Source: Rhynochetos jubatus (taxonomy: Eukaryota > Chordata > Aves > Eurypygiformes > Rhynochetidae). From it: a stretch of DNA of 64,000 nucleotides. Below are positions 1 through 13,509 of the stretch, piece after piece; position 1 is the stretch's first letter, and every line of letters starts with the position of its first letter. The position numbers were made by a program, and so were the translations under genes. The DNA lies in NCBI GenBank assembly GCA_027574665.1, contig CM050655.1, positions 10,969,170 through 11,033,169 of the forward strand, written 5' to 3'. The notes beneath the pieces were generated by a model, which was not told where the DNA came from, ran no database searches, and was given only the letters and a program-made list of their open reading frames with translations.

Positions 1-2796
1 ATGTAAATCCTGCCTGTGGTGCCTAAACCCTGCCATGGATTGAATTTAGCCATTCTTTCTGAAGTCCTTTTTTTCGGGATACATCCCATCTTTTGGTTAA
101 GAGCAAGTTCTTGTGCAAAGTTCTCAAAGTATTCTGATTTCATAATTACAACTTCTTTTTGAGTTGCTATATATACATAGGTATTTAATGTGTAATCTCT
201 TCGGCAAAAAATAAAGATGACCTGTGTTTTCTGGGAACAGGATCAACAGTTGTGTGCATAGCGTATCAGGATGAGTATCACCTTCTTTTATTAAACAGGT
301 GAAGTAAATTTCAGTCCATTTAAGATCAGATACAGTAAAACGCTACCAAGGTAATATATGGAAGGCTTATGTTGTGCTGTTGAATTATGAAAAATGGCAA
401 AACTTTCGGTTCTGTATCTTCTCTGCCAAAGACTCGGTTGTTTCTCTAACTAATCGCAGAAAGCCAGAAGAGTAGCGCATTATGAATTCCTGAAGTTTTA
501 TCCAAAAAGATCTAAGGTACAGACCATGGAAATACCTCAGTTTTACATATTACATTTGGTCGAAATGATTTCTGAAGCTGTCTAGAATAATTTGAAATCT
601 TTACAAATGCCTTTCTTTTCGTTTTGCTATACGGTATCGTATAGTAAGTGACTTTAAAGAGAGCTGGAGACTGGATGTGATGTCTTTGAGCTAGAAGATG
701 TTGTTTGCAAAAGGCTGGTGTGCTTGGTTGTCTCCTCTGAAGACTTTTTTGGGGAGGAGTTTGGTTGTTCTCCAAATGTCCCATCATTATTTCACAGAAA
801 TGAGGTTGTATTCTGGGGAATATGGATGGGCCTACTGGGAACCAAACTTTTTATATGCGTATATTTATATATCTTTATATAGATGATTGTCTGGAGCTGG
901 AATCTCCCAAGAATGCACAGATCTTAGGCAGCGTTCTGAGCTGCCTCATCTGCTTCTTATTTGAGCATCCTTATTGTAGTCAGTTTTTCCAAAGCAGTAT
1001 TGATAAGTCCTAGCTAGTCCAAAGGGAGAACACTTTACAGTGAATTTTAATAAAATTCTAGTGTCGATTAAAGTATGACTAATCAGTTATAAAAAATAAA
1101 GTATGTATTGTGGGTTTTTTCACTCGGGATTACATCACTAGGAGCCTTAATTTAGGGTTTAGTGTATAAATACAAATGCCTTTCTCTCCGTTCTTGATAC
1201 GATGCGTACTGCATGAATTTAAGGTAAAGGTACTTCCCTGGATTTTGTAGTCACTGCCAATTTTAAGATTTAATGATAGTTGACTGATTCTTTTATTTTA
1301 CTTTATAATGGTGAAAACAAATGCAAATTTTAAGGTTTATATGTTTTAGCAGAACTTAAACAGATTTTGTTGTGCAAGGCAGGAATTCTGGGCTTTTGTG
1401 CCACTGAGGCCAACAGGATTTTGGTTTCAGTACAGGCCATTTAATAGAATATGTGAATTTTTGTATTTCCTAGGGGGGAAGAAACGAAACGTTCAACTGT
1501 ATGCCAGTTCCTAACTTTTGAACCTTAAGGTTTCCGTATTCTTTTTAATAGTTATCACTGCTGACAACTAAAATGCAGGATGACTGACCTTCAGCTGTTG
1601 TCTGTCAGATCCAACAGGGGAAAATACTCATACTTTGTGTTCCATTGTGGCAGACCGGGTTATGACAGAGACGTAGGTGTTTATTTTGCTTTTGTGGGAG
1701 AACTCTTTTGAGCTGTTAAATAATTGTTTTTATGGTTTTTAGAAGAAGGTTAATTGTGAGGACTCTGAGTATTTAAAGTCCATTTAAACTGCCAAAAGTG
1801 TCTAGATACGTTTGTATTCTTGTATCTGAATGAAAAGGTGGTAATTTTTCAAGCACGTTGTGTTGGTTCCCCCTGGAGCATTATTTTATTCTCTTGAATG
1901 TTAAGAGTGCAGCCCATGTCATTTTCTGTAGGAAGACTTATGTACCTGATAAGTCTGCCCATGGTGAAGGCCTTGAACAATTTGGGGGGGGGGAGGTTGT
2001 GTCTGGGGTGTCTCCTGATTTCCTTAAGGATGCTGTCATGCTTCCATGTGTTCAGAGCTGTTGAGATGATGGCTCTGACTTACTGATTTGCTGAAGGCAG
2101 CGATCTCCTTGGAAAGGTTTTCTCATTCCCAGCTCTGTGTTTCTGTTACTCGTATTCTGTTGTCAGAAGGTAACAACCCCACAAGCTGTGTTTAATACAG
2201 TTCTCCGTGGGTATGGATCAGTTTAAAAGTGAAAGAAACCAAACATCAGTCCTATGTACGCACACAAGGGTGTAGGTCAGTGTCTAGAACAGTAGTGCGG
2301 TTCTGGGGTCGTGTTTGCTCTGTGGCATTTTGACAGTGCCCAAGACCATAGTATCTTAAAGTTGTGGCAGAACTTTTTTTAAATCAAGGGAGTTCCTGAA
2401 AATGTTTCTCACCATTTGAATTACTCTGTAAAAAGACAAATTGAAGAAATACTTGACCTCTTGCAGGAATCTTAGGGGGAGGGAGAAGAAGATCACCTAT
2501 CAAAATGTGGTCTGCTCTGTCCTGTGGCACAGGCAGAAGCCAGATTTCATTGGCTCTTTTGTCAGAGAGAAATTGAAGTCTGGGCAGCATTCCCAGGGTC
2601 GGTGTTATGATAAGAATGTGCACTTCTGGGTCTGTGTGCCAAGTGATCAAATTTTATTGTTGCTTCCATCCACACAAGGCAGCCTATTAGCCAGGTGGCG
2701 AGTAGGGCCCAGCAAGGGTCCAAAGTGTGCTGGGAAAGCTGACTGAAATTTGACTGATAGCTAATCATCATGGAGCCTACGTGCGTTTTGATTAGG
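1..2796. other. Non-coding DNA, left edge
   Basis: I see no gene here. The stretch is AT-rich single-copy-looking sequence with scattered stops in all frames and a G run at about 1982-1992. It could be 5' flank or an early intron of BMPR1A, because vertebrate BMPR1A has upstream non-coding exons spread over a long distance. No exon can be assigned. Confidence 0.5.
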
Positions 2797-3009
2797 TCAT
2801 GAGGAAACACTTCTTTCCTGTGAGGGTGACAGAGCACTGAACAGGCTGCCCAGAGAGATGGGGGAGTCTCCTTCCCTGGAGACTTTCCAAAGCTGCCTGG
2901 ACTTGTTCCTGTGTGATCTGCTCTGGGTGATCCTGCTCTGGCAGGGGGGTTGGACTAGATGATCTCTAGATCATCTTCCAACCCCTAACACTCTGTGAAT
3001 TCTGTGAAA
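2797..3009 (+). repeat. CR1 LINE, truncated 3' end
   Basis: A 5'-truncated copy of the chicken-repeat-1 retrotransposon in plus orientation. It contains the characteristic CR1 3' region: the 'aggaaacacttctttcctgt' block, 'gacagagcactg', 'ggctgcccagagag', 'ggactagatgatctctag', and an end in the short 'attctgtg' tail unit. CR1 copies insert by target-primed reverse transcription and are usually cut short at the 5' end, as here. It has no coding capacity. The left boundary is approximate. Confidence 0.9.
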
Positions 3010-6000
3010 CTCAGGGGGGCTTGTGAAGTCCATGGCATCACAACTAGCTTTATGTTTTCAGGGAAGTCAGGTGCAGTAGAAGACTGTTAACCGTATGGCC
3101 AGTCTGCCTTCGGTATCCTGAGAGGAAGTTCAGACTGCAGGTGGACAAGCTTTGGGGTTGGGTACCTCCAAAGCTGAGGTAAAACAGTTCTAGATCTCTT
3201 GAGAAGCAACAGTACTTGTTGAAGAACTGTTTTGGATACTTGGAGAGCCTGTGGGGTATGATGAAAGAAGGAGTTGCACAGCAAAGGCTTTCACCCAGTT
3301 GTTTTCTGACAAAGCTTGGCAAGTCAGATTGTGACTTGACCTCTCCATGCTGAATGAACTGTCTGGCTTTGATGTGTCACCAGCACTGCAGGCTCATGGG
3401 ACTGCCTTTGAGGGTGGCCTACTATATAACCACTTCGGTTACAACAGCGAGCTGTTGGCAGATTGCTTTTAGCCCCAAAGTATGGAGAATCAGCTGAGTT
3501 TTCAGCTCCTCCTGGCTCACTGGACAAAGAACATGTAAGACATCCGAGAGGAATACTGTGGCTTCCCTGGGAACACAGAGCCTGCTCTCACAGCGCAGTG
3601 GGCTGTGGAGCCCTTCAGATGACTCCAGATGATGTGGCTAGGTGTGCCAAAATAAAATATTCAAGATATCCTCTAAGAAATTAAGAGGCTTAAATTCGTT
3701 CTACTGTAGGAAGTTTCATCTGCCAGGACAAAGTAAAAGCCTGGTGGCATTTTCTGGCCCTACTGCTGAGGGAAACTTTCATTATGGGTCTGAGGAGGTT
3801 TATGTCTGGATTCTCATGGCCCCAGTAATGAATTCCTTGTGTCACTAGATGCTGTGGAGAGTACAGTGCATTGTGATTTCTGCAGATTCATGGCATTCTG
3901 GAAAATGCATCCTGTCTATCTGTCTGGTACTGCACAGTCCTACCTTACTGGGGAACTTACTTGTGTTCTGATACTTGTAGATACACCCTGGGGCAGTGAT
4001 TTTTCAGGAGCTTGGTCGTATAGAACACTTTGTCTTATATCTTGGCAGGAAACTCAGATGATAAAAACAGAAATGTGTAACAAGGGCAGGGAGAGTGCAG
4101 ATTTGTACAGATTGGTCCTGTATCTTCTGTCTGTATCTTCTGTCCGACTGGAAATGAAAGGTCAGTCAGATTTTTGGATTAGTGGCAGCAGCACCCGTTG
4201 TTCTCCCTGTCTGCACAAACAACCAGCCAGGTTAGGTTAGTACGTATATTGACCAGTTGACGCTTAAGTCTGTATTATTTATATGTGATACCTTGTTTTC
4301 ATCAAACTATTCCAGGGTAGTATTTCCAAAGGTCTATAAACCCACCCACAAAAGATTACAATTTATTACTGCCATAAAGGATCCATGTAGTAATCAATAG
4401 AGACAACAAAATCCAGGCTTTCCAAGGACAATCTGAAAAACCTAGAAAGATCAGTAGTATCCTGAACTGGTTTGAGTCTTGACCAGATATGCAGGAAGGC
4501 CAAATCACTGTAATACAGATGTGAAAAATAATGTAACATGAAATGCTGGAATATTGTATTATTCCTTGCATTTTAATACCTTACAAGAACAACTTTGTGG
4601 TTGTTTATTAAAACTCAGGGGAATGCAGGTATAAGAACAATTTTTAAAATAAACTTTCATATAGGTATATTTTTACTTAAGTGATTTTGAACTAGCTTAC
4701 CTCAAGGATTGGATAAATGTGCGTGAACCATATTTCAGGGTCTTGCCACCTGGAAAGCTTGGTGACTAGAGGCTGGAAAGTGATAGGCTTGCTTGGCCAG
4801 TTCATTTCATTTCATGTAACTGTCCCATTGAATTTGAAAGGGCTGTTTGTTCAACAAGATGTTCCTGCTTATATGCCTTCACTGTACCACAGACAGAACC
4901 AACCACCAAGCCCAAAATGTGCTACAGGCGGTATGATGTTTGCTCTTTCCAGCATGCTCTGGGATTTTCCTTGCATGTAGATTTGTTGAAAAGGTTTTCC
5001 TTAAGAAATTCCTATCTTTGGACATGAACTTTGAAGTAGGCTTTGGAAAGTTATGGCTGCTTTCTGTTGAAAATTCCACTCAAATTTCACAGCTATATTA
5101 GACTTAAAAGCTGTATACTCACTATTTTTCACACTTTGACTCTGCTAAAAACTTTCCAGATTGGGTGCTGATGTTTCTGAGTTAATAGTATATGATGATC
5201 CCAAATTTCATATTAACAATTAGAAAAATTCCCAAATAAATCTGAATTGAATATGTGACTAGAGACAAGCGCTGTGAGGCTCTGTACTTCTGAATTTGTG
5301 CTTCTTGTAGTCATTGTAGTAGACCATATTCTAATCAAGTGAAGGTGGAGTTGTGTAAATAATTTATTCAATAGTTTTATTTTGTTCTTGATAGCATTTC
5401 TCTGGAAGATGCTATGAAGAATGACACTAAACATTTTGAAAAACTAATCCATTAATAATGAAGCATTTTAGCTAACTCCATAAAATAAATATTTAAGTCA
5501 ATTGATTTTTGTGAAATTAAGTGTGTTCTTAAGTAGCATCTCATGCTGATGAAGAAATGGAAGAAATAGTAACATGGTGAGGTCACTCGCATAAATTAGT
5601 AATTATCATTAACTTCAGTCCCATCTCCGACAGAGGTTTAGTACTTCCCCTTTTAAAATAGGGAGAGATGAATTTGGAACTGACACAAAAACTCAGTCAT
5701 AGAAGAGGCTGTGTCCATGCTCCCAAGCAGTGTGGTGTAATAGGATCAGATCTGTCAGATGCGGAGAACCTGGCATCCACTGCATACAGGTTGTGAGGGT
5801 TTTATTTCGAGCTGGTCCTGGGCTGATTCCTTGGCTAAATTCCTGTTAGTGATGGTAGCATGTACAGTGCATACCTGAAGCTTGTTCTCTGTTTTAGTTT
5901 TATTCAAAATAAACCTGGTTCATGTGCTTGGAGACTGCTTGGCAATGTAAAGCAAAGCAACGAAAATAGGGTTGTTTGGGAGACTTCAAAAGCACCTTCC

Positions 6001-9000
6001 TGATTTGAATTAAAATGCTAATGTTGACATACCTAGGGTTGTGAAGATCAGGCAGGTTGCTAAAGTAATTTTGCGTGGTAAGAGAGCTTTGGATATGTGA
6101 TACACAGGAGTGGGATCAGAAATGAAATGAATGCTTACAAAAATGAAGAATTAGGAAGAATTTCATAGATTTGGGAGTTTGGAAAAAGTACCAGGAGGAC
6201 ATAGTTTTAAAAACAACAAAAAAAAGGCCAGCTTGGTTCAGAAATGGCTTTACCCTTGTAAAGCAGCCTCTTTAAATAATACAAAGTGGCCTTTGCGTAA
6301 ATCAGATACTAGACACAAGGGGGTTGGAGGTGTTGTAAAAACAGAAAGCACACCAACCTTTTCTGTTTGTAGTTGTTTCTTTTGGAATCCAGCAGAAGAT
6401 GAACTCAATTTCCTTTTTCACACAGAAAAAAGATGGATATGTTTTTCAGATTCTTTACCAACTTCCTTTAAAAAGTGAAAACAATCTCCACAAATGCTTT
6501 TGCATGGCAAGAATGCTTTTCCCCTTTTACCGTGGAAGAAATAACAGTTAAGTGTCGGCCTGTCTGCTCAGTGGAGACAGTTGTCTTTAAGAACTAGTGC
6601 TATCTGATATTCAGGATGGTTTCGAGTTACCATTTTACACAAATTTATTATTTATTACCAAGACTATTAAACCTCAGTGTGTGAGGAACAGTGCTTATAA
6701 ATTGACATGGGGACAGAAGTATTCTGACCTTCTTGTAATAGTCAAGGTCCTTATTAGAAAAGAGAAGGGAAGTGGATGCAGAAACACTTCCTCTGCTGGA
6801 AACCATGCAGGTGCATGGCTTGTCCATCCCTATTCCCAGTACGGTTGGCATTCCAACCAAATCATTAAGTCCCTACAGTGTAAGATCGGTTATATGGTTT
6901 TCAACAGTGTAGCTGGATTACTGGTGTTTCGTGTTACTTTCAAGGTTATGTGTGCAGCCATAAGACTGGGACTTCTAAACGATAAAATTCTTGCATTATC
7001 TTTTTGAAAGCTTTGGATGATGGAAACACGAAGAAATAGTGATGCTGCGATAGAATGTGAGGAGCTGGCAATAGTTGGCATATGCTCAAGATGAGATCCA
7101 AGTAGTAAAGCTGCAAAGCCCAATGTAGCTGTCCACGACGCATTTGTAAACTTTGGGGCTTGACACAAGTCAAGCTTGCTCACAATTGTTAGTGCTGCGT
7201 AAAAGCCTGTGCTGTGCTTTCGTCCAGAGCTTGGATGTGCGCCACTTCAAAAACACAAACAAAAATCAAACCCAACCCGTTGCCAGTACTTTTTTCCAAA
7301 TTCTTGGCTTGCTTTTTCTTCCCAGGAGTACTCATGCCTGTGTGCAGCTACAATACACCTATTGATTATTTCACGGTATATTGCAGTTCCCTGTGTACTG
7401 GAACTAATGGGCTGACACCAGTGGATTTTTGTTGTCAAGCTGCAGTCTTACAGATTCTCCAGCGCTGAATAAAGATTGACCTGCGCGTTGTTTGTTTGGT
7501 TTTTCCATTGGTGTTGCCAACAACGTGTCTTTCCTCCAGTCTGCTGCCTTTTAAAAAAATAAAAAATAATAATTGGAGAAACCTGCTATGTGGAGGCTTG
7601 CAAATCTGGCTGGTATAGGCCAGGTGAATCTGAGAGTTAGTGGGAGAGATCAGAGAAGCTTGTTTTCATAGGAAAACTATCTACAGAAATTTTTAACGCC
7701 CATCCTCCCCGACATCTCTGTTCATCTAAGACAAACCTGTATTTAACCTAAAGGATATAAAAAAACCAACCCCCCCAAAAAGATGATTTCTGAGTGAATA
7801 ATTTAATGATATAATATAAATAAAATTATTTTAAAATGCTTTTTGGTGTCAACATTTTACAAATATGCTGCAACTGTGCAAGTAGTAGAAATGCACGAGT
7901 GTAAGAAGTTTTTTTTTCTAGCTAGGAGCAGTTAATAATAGCAGATGGCTTCTGTGCTTCCAGATACAGGACCTGCAATGTGCAGTTCACACTGTGTACT
8001 ATAAACTATCAGTACAATTTCTTCAAACATCTGAAGTCAAATTCTCTTCCTGTTTTACAGATTAATGGAAATATGCATTTCCATAATATCACCTTTGAAC
8101 TAATGAAGTGGAAGTACAGATGAAAACAGTCTGGAGGAAGCTTGAAGTACAATACAGTTTCTTTCAGTTTCCTAAGTGTGAGGTAAGGTTAATGCATGCA
8201 AAATTTTATTTTGGGGTAAAAAGCCTATGATAAGCAGCCACCGTACCTTTCTTATAAAAATCTCTGAGCCTTCTTTCTTTGTGCTAGTGACAGTTTTGAA
8301 CTACATATACTTTCAGGTGTATTTTTTGAGCCAGTTTGTGATTTTGACACTTGCAAACCCCTATGAAAGCAAGTGCTTTAGTTTCAAATGTTTATTAATA
8401 CAAAAGAAGCATTTTGTTTGCATCTAAAACTTCTGTCTGATAATTTATGTGTTAGTTCCTAGGTGGTGTACAAAGAGAAATTGTGATTAAATGTCTCTGG
8501 TTATCTCTTCCTTGTTAAGGTTCAGTGAAAAGTATCATACATCTCTCACAATTCTCAAGAAGGTTTATTTTAATCTTTCTTTAATATGAAGTCTCCCTGT
8601 AATACATACCTTCATTGTACTTTTTCTAGTTCTACTGTATTTTTTAAGACAGCATGAAACTTTATTCTATCTTGTTAGTAGGGTAAATGTCTGTCTTTTA
8701 GTTGCAGCTGTGAATTTGTGCAAGTCTTCAGCATTTCTAGTGTGATGTACCTGGAGAAAGGAATGCAGCTTAGTATATGACACCTAATCAGTATGGCTAC
8801 CTGTGCTTACCTTCTGCAACTGATCTCCTCTATCATGTTGTCTCCTGATGTAACAAATATTTTTTGGTTCTATGATTACTTTGTTTTCTTTGGGGTATTG
8901 AAAACGGGACTTGGTTGGCTTCGTCCCTCTCTCCCATTAAATGTAAAATACTTCCTTAGTTTGACTTGCCTGCAGCAAGGCATCAACGAGGAGGAGATTA

Positions 9001-12000
9001 AAGACTAATTTACAACTACTGGACCAATAACTTTACTTGACAGTTTAGGAATAACTTCCTACTTCTCAGCTTTTAGTGTCTATAGAGTACTCATCTTTCT
9101 GTTTCCTCCCAAAGCACTGGTGTTAGAACCATCTCTTCTCATATGATGGAGCCTGTTCGTTCAGTAGCTAGGAACACATGCCAAGTGTTTCAGAATGAAA
9201 TCTGCCAATGATGAGGTAGTGTTCCTGCACTGGTTTTCTTATTAACCATCAAGACTATGTAAGATCTCCTCCATTCACTTAGGAAACAATTACTCTGTAA
9301 GGTTGGGTTAGCTGCCACTGAGTTTCCTTGGTGGCAAGCTATTTGCTAGGAGTTAATTCTGTAACAAACAGGCTGAGCCACTTCAGGCTGAAACCACAAA
9401 AGGGAAATGCAGTTCAGTGTGCTCAAAACATGTTCCAGGAGTGGAGTAACCAGAAGTCCATGTCCGCTTTTGAATCAGTTGATCAAAACAGGAAGTGCCA
9501 GTGATTCCACTCCTGAGCCTCTCTGTTCTGTGGCGTGCTTTCGCACGTTTTGCTTGTCCTTTGACCAGTATCCTCCTCCAAGTGCTTTCCTTACCTCCAT
9601 TTGGTCCAGGTTGTTCCAGTGGTGTGACCATCTCAGTGTAAAACAGAAGCCTTCCCTATTGCTAGGCCAAGATTGTCTAGTTGAGTTCAGCTGTCCAAGA
9701 ATCCCTTCATTTTACAGTTTTTGTGTGGTCTCTGCTCAGACTCCTGTTGAAAGTGTAGTGCACAACACACCTCAAGGAAATCCAGGCAAGTTCCTGTGTC
9801 GTAAGGGGAGAGCTGAATTTTCTATCTTATTCCTGTACCTGAGGATGGAAATTTTATGGGATAGGGTAGAGAACTAATTCAAGAACTTATGGTGAGAAAA
9901 GGATACAGGAAAAGTATTCACATTACAGTCTGAAGATGTTTGTATTGATAGCAATGTATTTCACAATCAAATTACTGTAACATGGATATGGAATTAGAAA
10001 CATACCGGCTTTTCTTTTTTGCGTATTTGTTGACTGAATGTTTAGATTTAGAATGGTAAGATGTGGTTATCTACTAAACATTAATACAGAGATATTTTTT
10101 TTTTTCTTGAGGCAAAACCAGTAAGAAAAGAAATTCTTGAATTGAAAACAAAAAGAGAAACCTATCTTGAAGCAGTCTTAAGAAGTTAGTTATGGACTAG
10201 GTTCCCCTGAACTAGGTTTAAAAGTTAAGAATGTCCTTCTCCAGAGGTTCCAAGGTTATGCTGTTATGGTAATTTTCATGAAAAGTTAGGTGAAATGTTT
10301 CTCAAGTGTTGTAGTTGATACACGACTGCATGCAAATAAATCTGGGGGTCTGGACAAGCGAGGCAGCTGTATGCCAAAAAGTAGTAATACTTCAGTTGTA
10401 CAAATGATCTGAAGAGCAAGCTAACAGGGGAAAAAAAGGCAAGGTAATACAGCTTGAGGAAAAATAAAGGAAGTATGCAGCTCTAGAATGACTGATGAAG
10501 GATGATGGAAAAAGTTACTCAAGCTATTATGAATTTAGAGTAAGGAAAACGTAACTAGGAAGGATGAGCTGTGGCTTTAGGGGAGAAAAGAGCAGCCTTG
10601 CTGCTATCTCCACCAGAAAAGCATTTTGGTGTTGCCACAGTAGACAGTTCTTGATTTACTTAAAGTAGAAGTCGTTGTAAAACATGAAAACATTACAATA
10701 GACAAGAAATGGAGAAGTAGACATTACTGTAAAGTTTTATAAACATGATGGCATACCTGTGTCTAGAAAGCAGTGAGATACTCTCGTCTTAGTAAACAGA
10801 GACCTGCTAGAACCTCAGTGTTACCTATGCATTCTCATGTACCTGGTTATTGGTACCTGCAATATGAGCACAAAAGTAATGAAATGGTTGTCCCTATCTT
10901 CTGTAACTCTGTAAATGCACAAATCAGAAAGACAGCATATTTAGGACTAAGTACTTGGTTTACATAGTCCCCAGACTTCTTGCCTCTCAGTGAAAACTTG
11001 TCTGGAACAGTGTTTAATATGTATTAAAAAAGAATATTCATGTGGATCATCAGTTGCTTAAGTCACATGGAAAAAAACCCCATGCACATGCCTGCATTTG
11101 TTTGAGTTGCATACAAGCTGTTGAAGAACAGAGCAGCCTCCTGTTCCTGATTTTTAACATGAATTTCCTGGAAGCAGAGGCTCACAGTAATGAGGAAGCT
11201 TCTGTGCACCATTTACTCCATGTTTGAATATAGAGAGGGCGTTTTAGGTTTTAAAAGTCTGCAGTTGGTCACTGTTAGTGACAGAAAATTTCAGTCTTCT
11301 AGAGTAATGCTGGAGGGGTCCGTAGCCCCATACATGAGGACAGTTTCCACAGTGAAGTTGTGCAAAAGGGTCACCAAACAGCTACACTTGACTGTGCCTT
11401 AAATGCATTTTTTTTTTTTCCAAGATGTAAAGTCCTGTTCTCATTCAAACGTGTTGCTTCAAGGTGCTGGTTTTTGAAATACTGATTATTTGTTTCAATC
11501 ATCAGGTAAAGCATATGAAAATTTTCTACAAAAGTTGTTTGAATCCTAGACTTTCAGTGGGTTGAATGTGATTAGGGGTCTGCCTGTACAGAGGAGACTC
11601 TGAAGTCTTTGAGGTGGCAGTGTATGAGAAGAGAGATGTGTTTGGAAGTTCTGTGCACTTTAAATTGTCATAGCATTTGCAAATGTACGCTTGTGAGCTG
11701 CTCATTTTCCCCCCCTCAGTAAACTTGTTTGGTGATATCCCCAATCTTTGAATTAATAGGACTTTTTTGATTAAGAAAAAAAAAAAGGTTTCTTTTGTCA
11801 ATCTTATAAAGTTAGCATCAACAGTTCTGTGGCTCTTACTGTCCCCATGCATCAGTAGATGGTACCTTTCCCCTCCCCTGCCCATGACTCAGCCAGAGCC
11901 TGAGCAGTAGCTGAATCCTTAATGTGGCCATACAGTCTCATGAAAAGAGAGCGTAGTGTCGCTGTTCCCGTGACTGCAAATAAAAATTAAACAAATAAAA

Positions 12001-13159
12001 ATTAAGATCAGAAAAGATCTTTCAGAAGTCTTGAGTCTGTGAGAATGGCTGTGCTTTCTGTTGTTGATCAACTGGGTTCAGTAGGAATTCAAAATCCAGT
12101 ATGAAATGTACTGCATGCTTGAAAGCAAGTACGTCTCCTAACTCCTTTGATTTGTAAGTGTTCCTTTAAAATGGGTTAATGCATCTGAGCATTTTACAGC
12201 TGGTAAATTGATAAGCTGAAATGAATTCCTTAGAAAGCAAAAACATTCATCTCCGTGGCAAACAGATGCTTAGTTTGAAAAGAAAAAGCTAATTATGTAA
12301 CTCATGTAACTGAAGGAAGAGGAAAAAATTCACAATTGAAAATTTTATGCTTATCCAGAAAGTTTTTGACAGCGTTAGCAGTGTTAATGTATCAGTTTCC
12401 AGGTCTGATAGAGTTGTTTTACCATAGGGCAGAGCTACACAGTGATACTCAGTTATTGCAAACTGTCAGAGACCAACATTTTAAATGGATATAAAGGGGG
12501 TAGATGGGTACATTCATGGTGAGTGGATCCCTCTGTGGGTATTGGTGATACGAGTAAATGGTGCAGCCGAGGAAATGAAGGAAGTGGGATATCTGGAGAA
12601 AGTGGTTTCTAATCATTCTCTGGGTTTTATAGTCTTGGCCTAAACACTTCTTCCTGAGTGCTCGTAAGGTCAGGGCATAAGAACAATGGGCCAATCTGCC
12701 TCTTGAGTAGAGCTGTGTTTAAACTGCAGTATCTCACCTGCTGGTTTTGTTTCAGTCCAGTTCTTAACTCAAATACGTGAAAAATACCCAAGAAAAAGAG
12801 GACTGAAAAAATACTCAGGATCTGACAGAGGATTGGTCATTACAAGATACTGCATGGCTTTTGATTGTAAAGGTTCAATAATGATGACTTCTTTTGTACC
12901 CTTTCTTTCTGCAAAAAAATGGTTCTTTATTCCCTTCAACTCACAACAAAAATGTCTTCCCATTGTGGAATCTTGTTTTCCTGTCACCCTCAATTTCTCC
13001 TTTACAGATCTAATTTGAATCATCCTTAATTCTGTCGTATTGGAGGTGATTAGCGTAGGCTAAAGAATCATGAAAGAAAGAAGGTTCTGATAGTGGAGAT
13101 GTGGAAGGAATGACTCTTAGGTGCAGTAACAGCATTGATGGAAGTAACATAACAAAAGG
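3010..13159. other. Non-coding DNA between two CR1 copies
   Basis: About 10 kb without a recognisable gene. Open frames of 130-156 codons occur (for example 9407-9877 and 6597-7007 on the + strand), but their translations show no domain, signal peptide or family resemblance, and no convincing exon boundaries surround them. Short A and T runs are the only obvious structure. Probably 5' intron or flank of BMPR1A. Confidence 0.5.
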
Positions 13160-13509
13160 CAGAGGGGGGACCTTATCAATGCTTATCAATATCTAAAGGG
13201 TGGGTGTCAGGAGGATGGGGCCAGGCTCTTCTCAGTGCTGTCCAGTGACAGCACTAGGGGCAATGGCCATGAACTGGAAAACAGAAGGGTCAACCTGAAC
13301 ATGAGGAAACCCTTCTTCCCTGTGAGGGTGACAGAGCACTGGGACAGGCTGCCCAGAGAGGGGAGGAGTCTCCTTCCCTGGAGACTTTTCAAAGCCACCT
13401 GGACTTGTTCCTGTGTGATCTGCTCTAGGGGATCCTGCTCTGGCAGAGGGGCTGGACTAGATGCTCTCTAGCGATCCCTTCCAACCACTTCCACTGTGTG
13501 AAACTGTGA
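13160..13509 (+). repeat. CR1 LINE, truncated 3' end
   Basis: A second plus-oriented CR1 3' fragment, longer than the copy near 2.8 kb. It keeps the upstream block with 'ccttatcaatgcttatcaat', 'gtgtcaggaggatggggcca' and 'aacatgaggaaacccttctt', then the same 'ggctgcccagagag' and 'ctggactagatgctctctag' landmarks, and ends in 'actgtgtgaaactgtgag'. It is a direct repeat of the 2797-3009 element, about 10 kb apart. It is non-coding, and its boundaries are good to about 10 bases. Confidence 0.92.

Noticed and set aside
9407-9877. 156-codon plus-strand open frame upstream of BMPR1A
   Set aside because: The translation has no recognisable domain or signal, it does not sit between splice sites, and frames of this length arise by chance in 64 kb.
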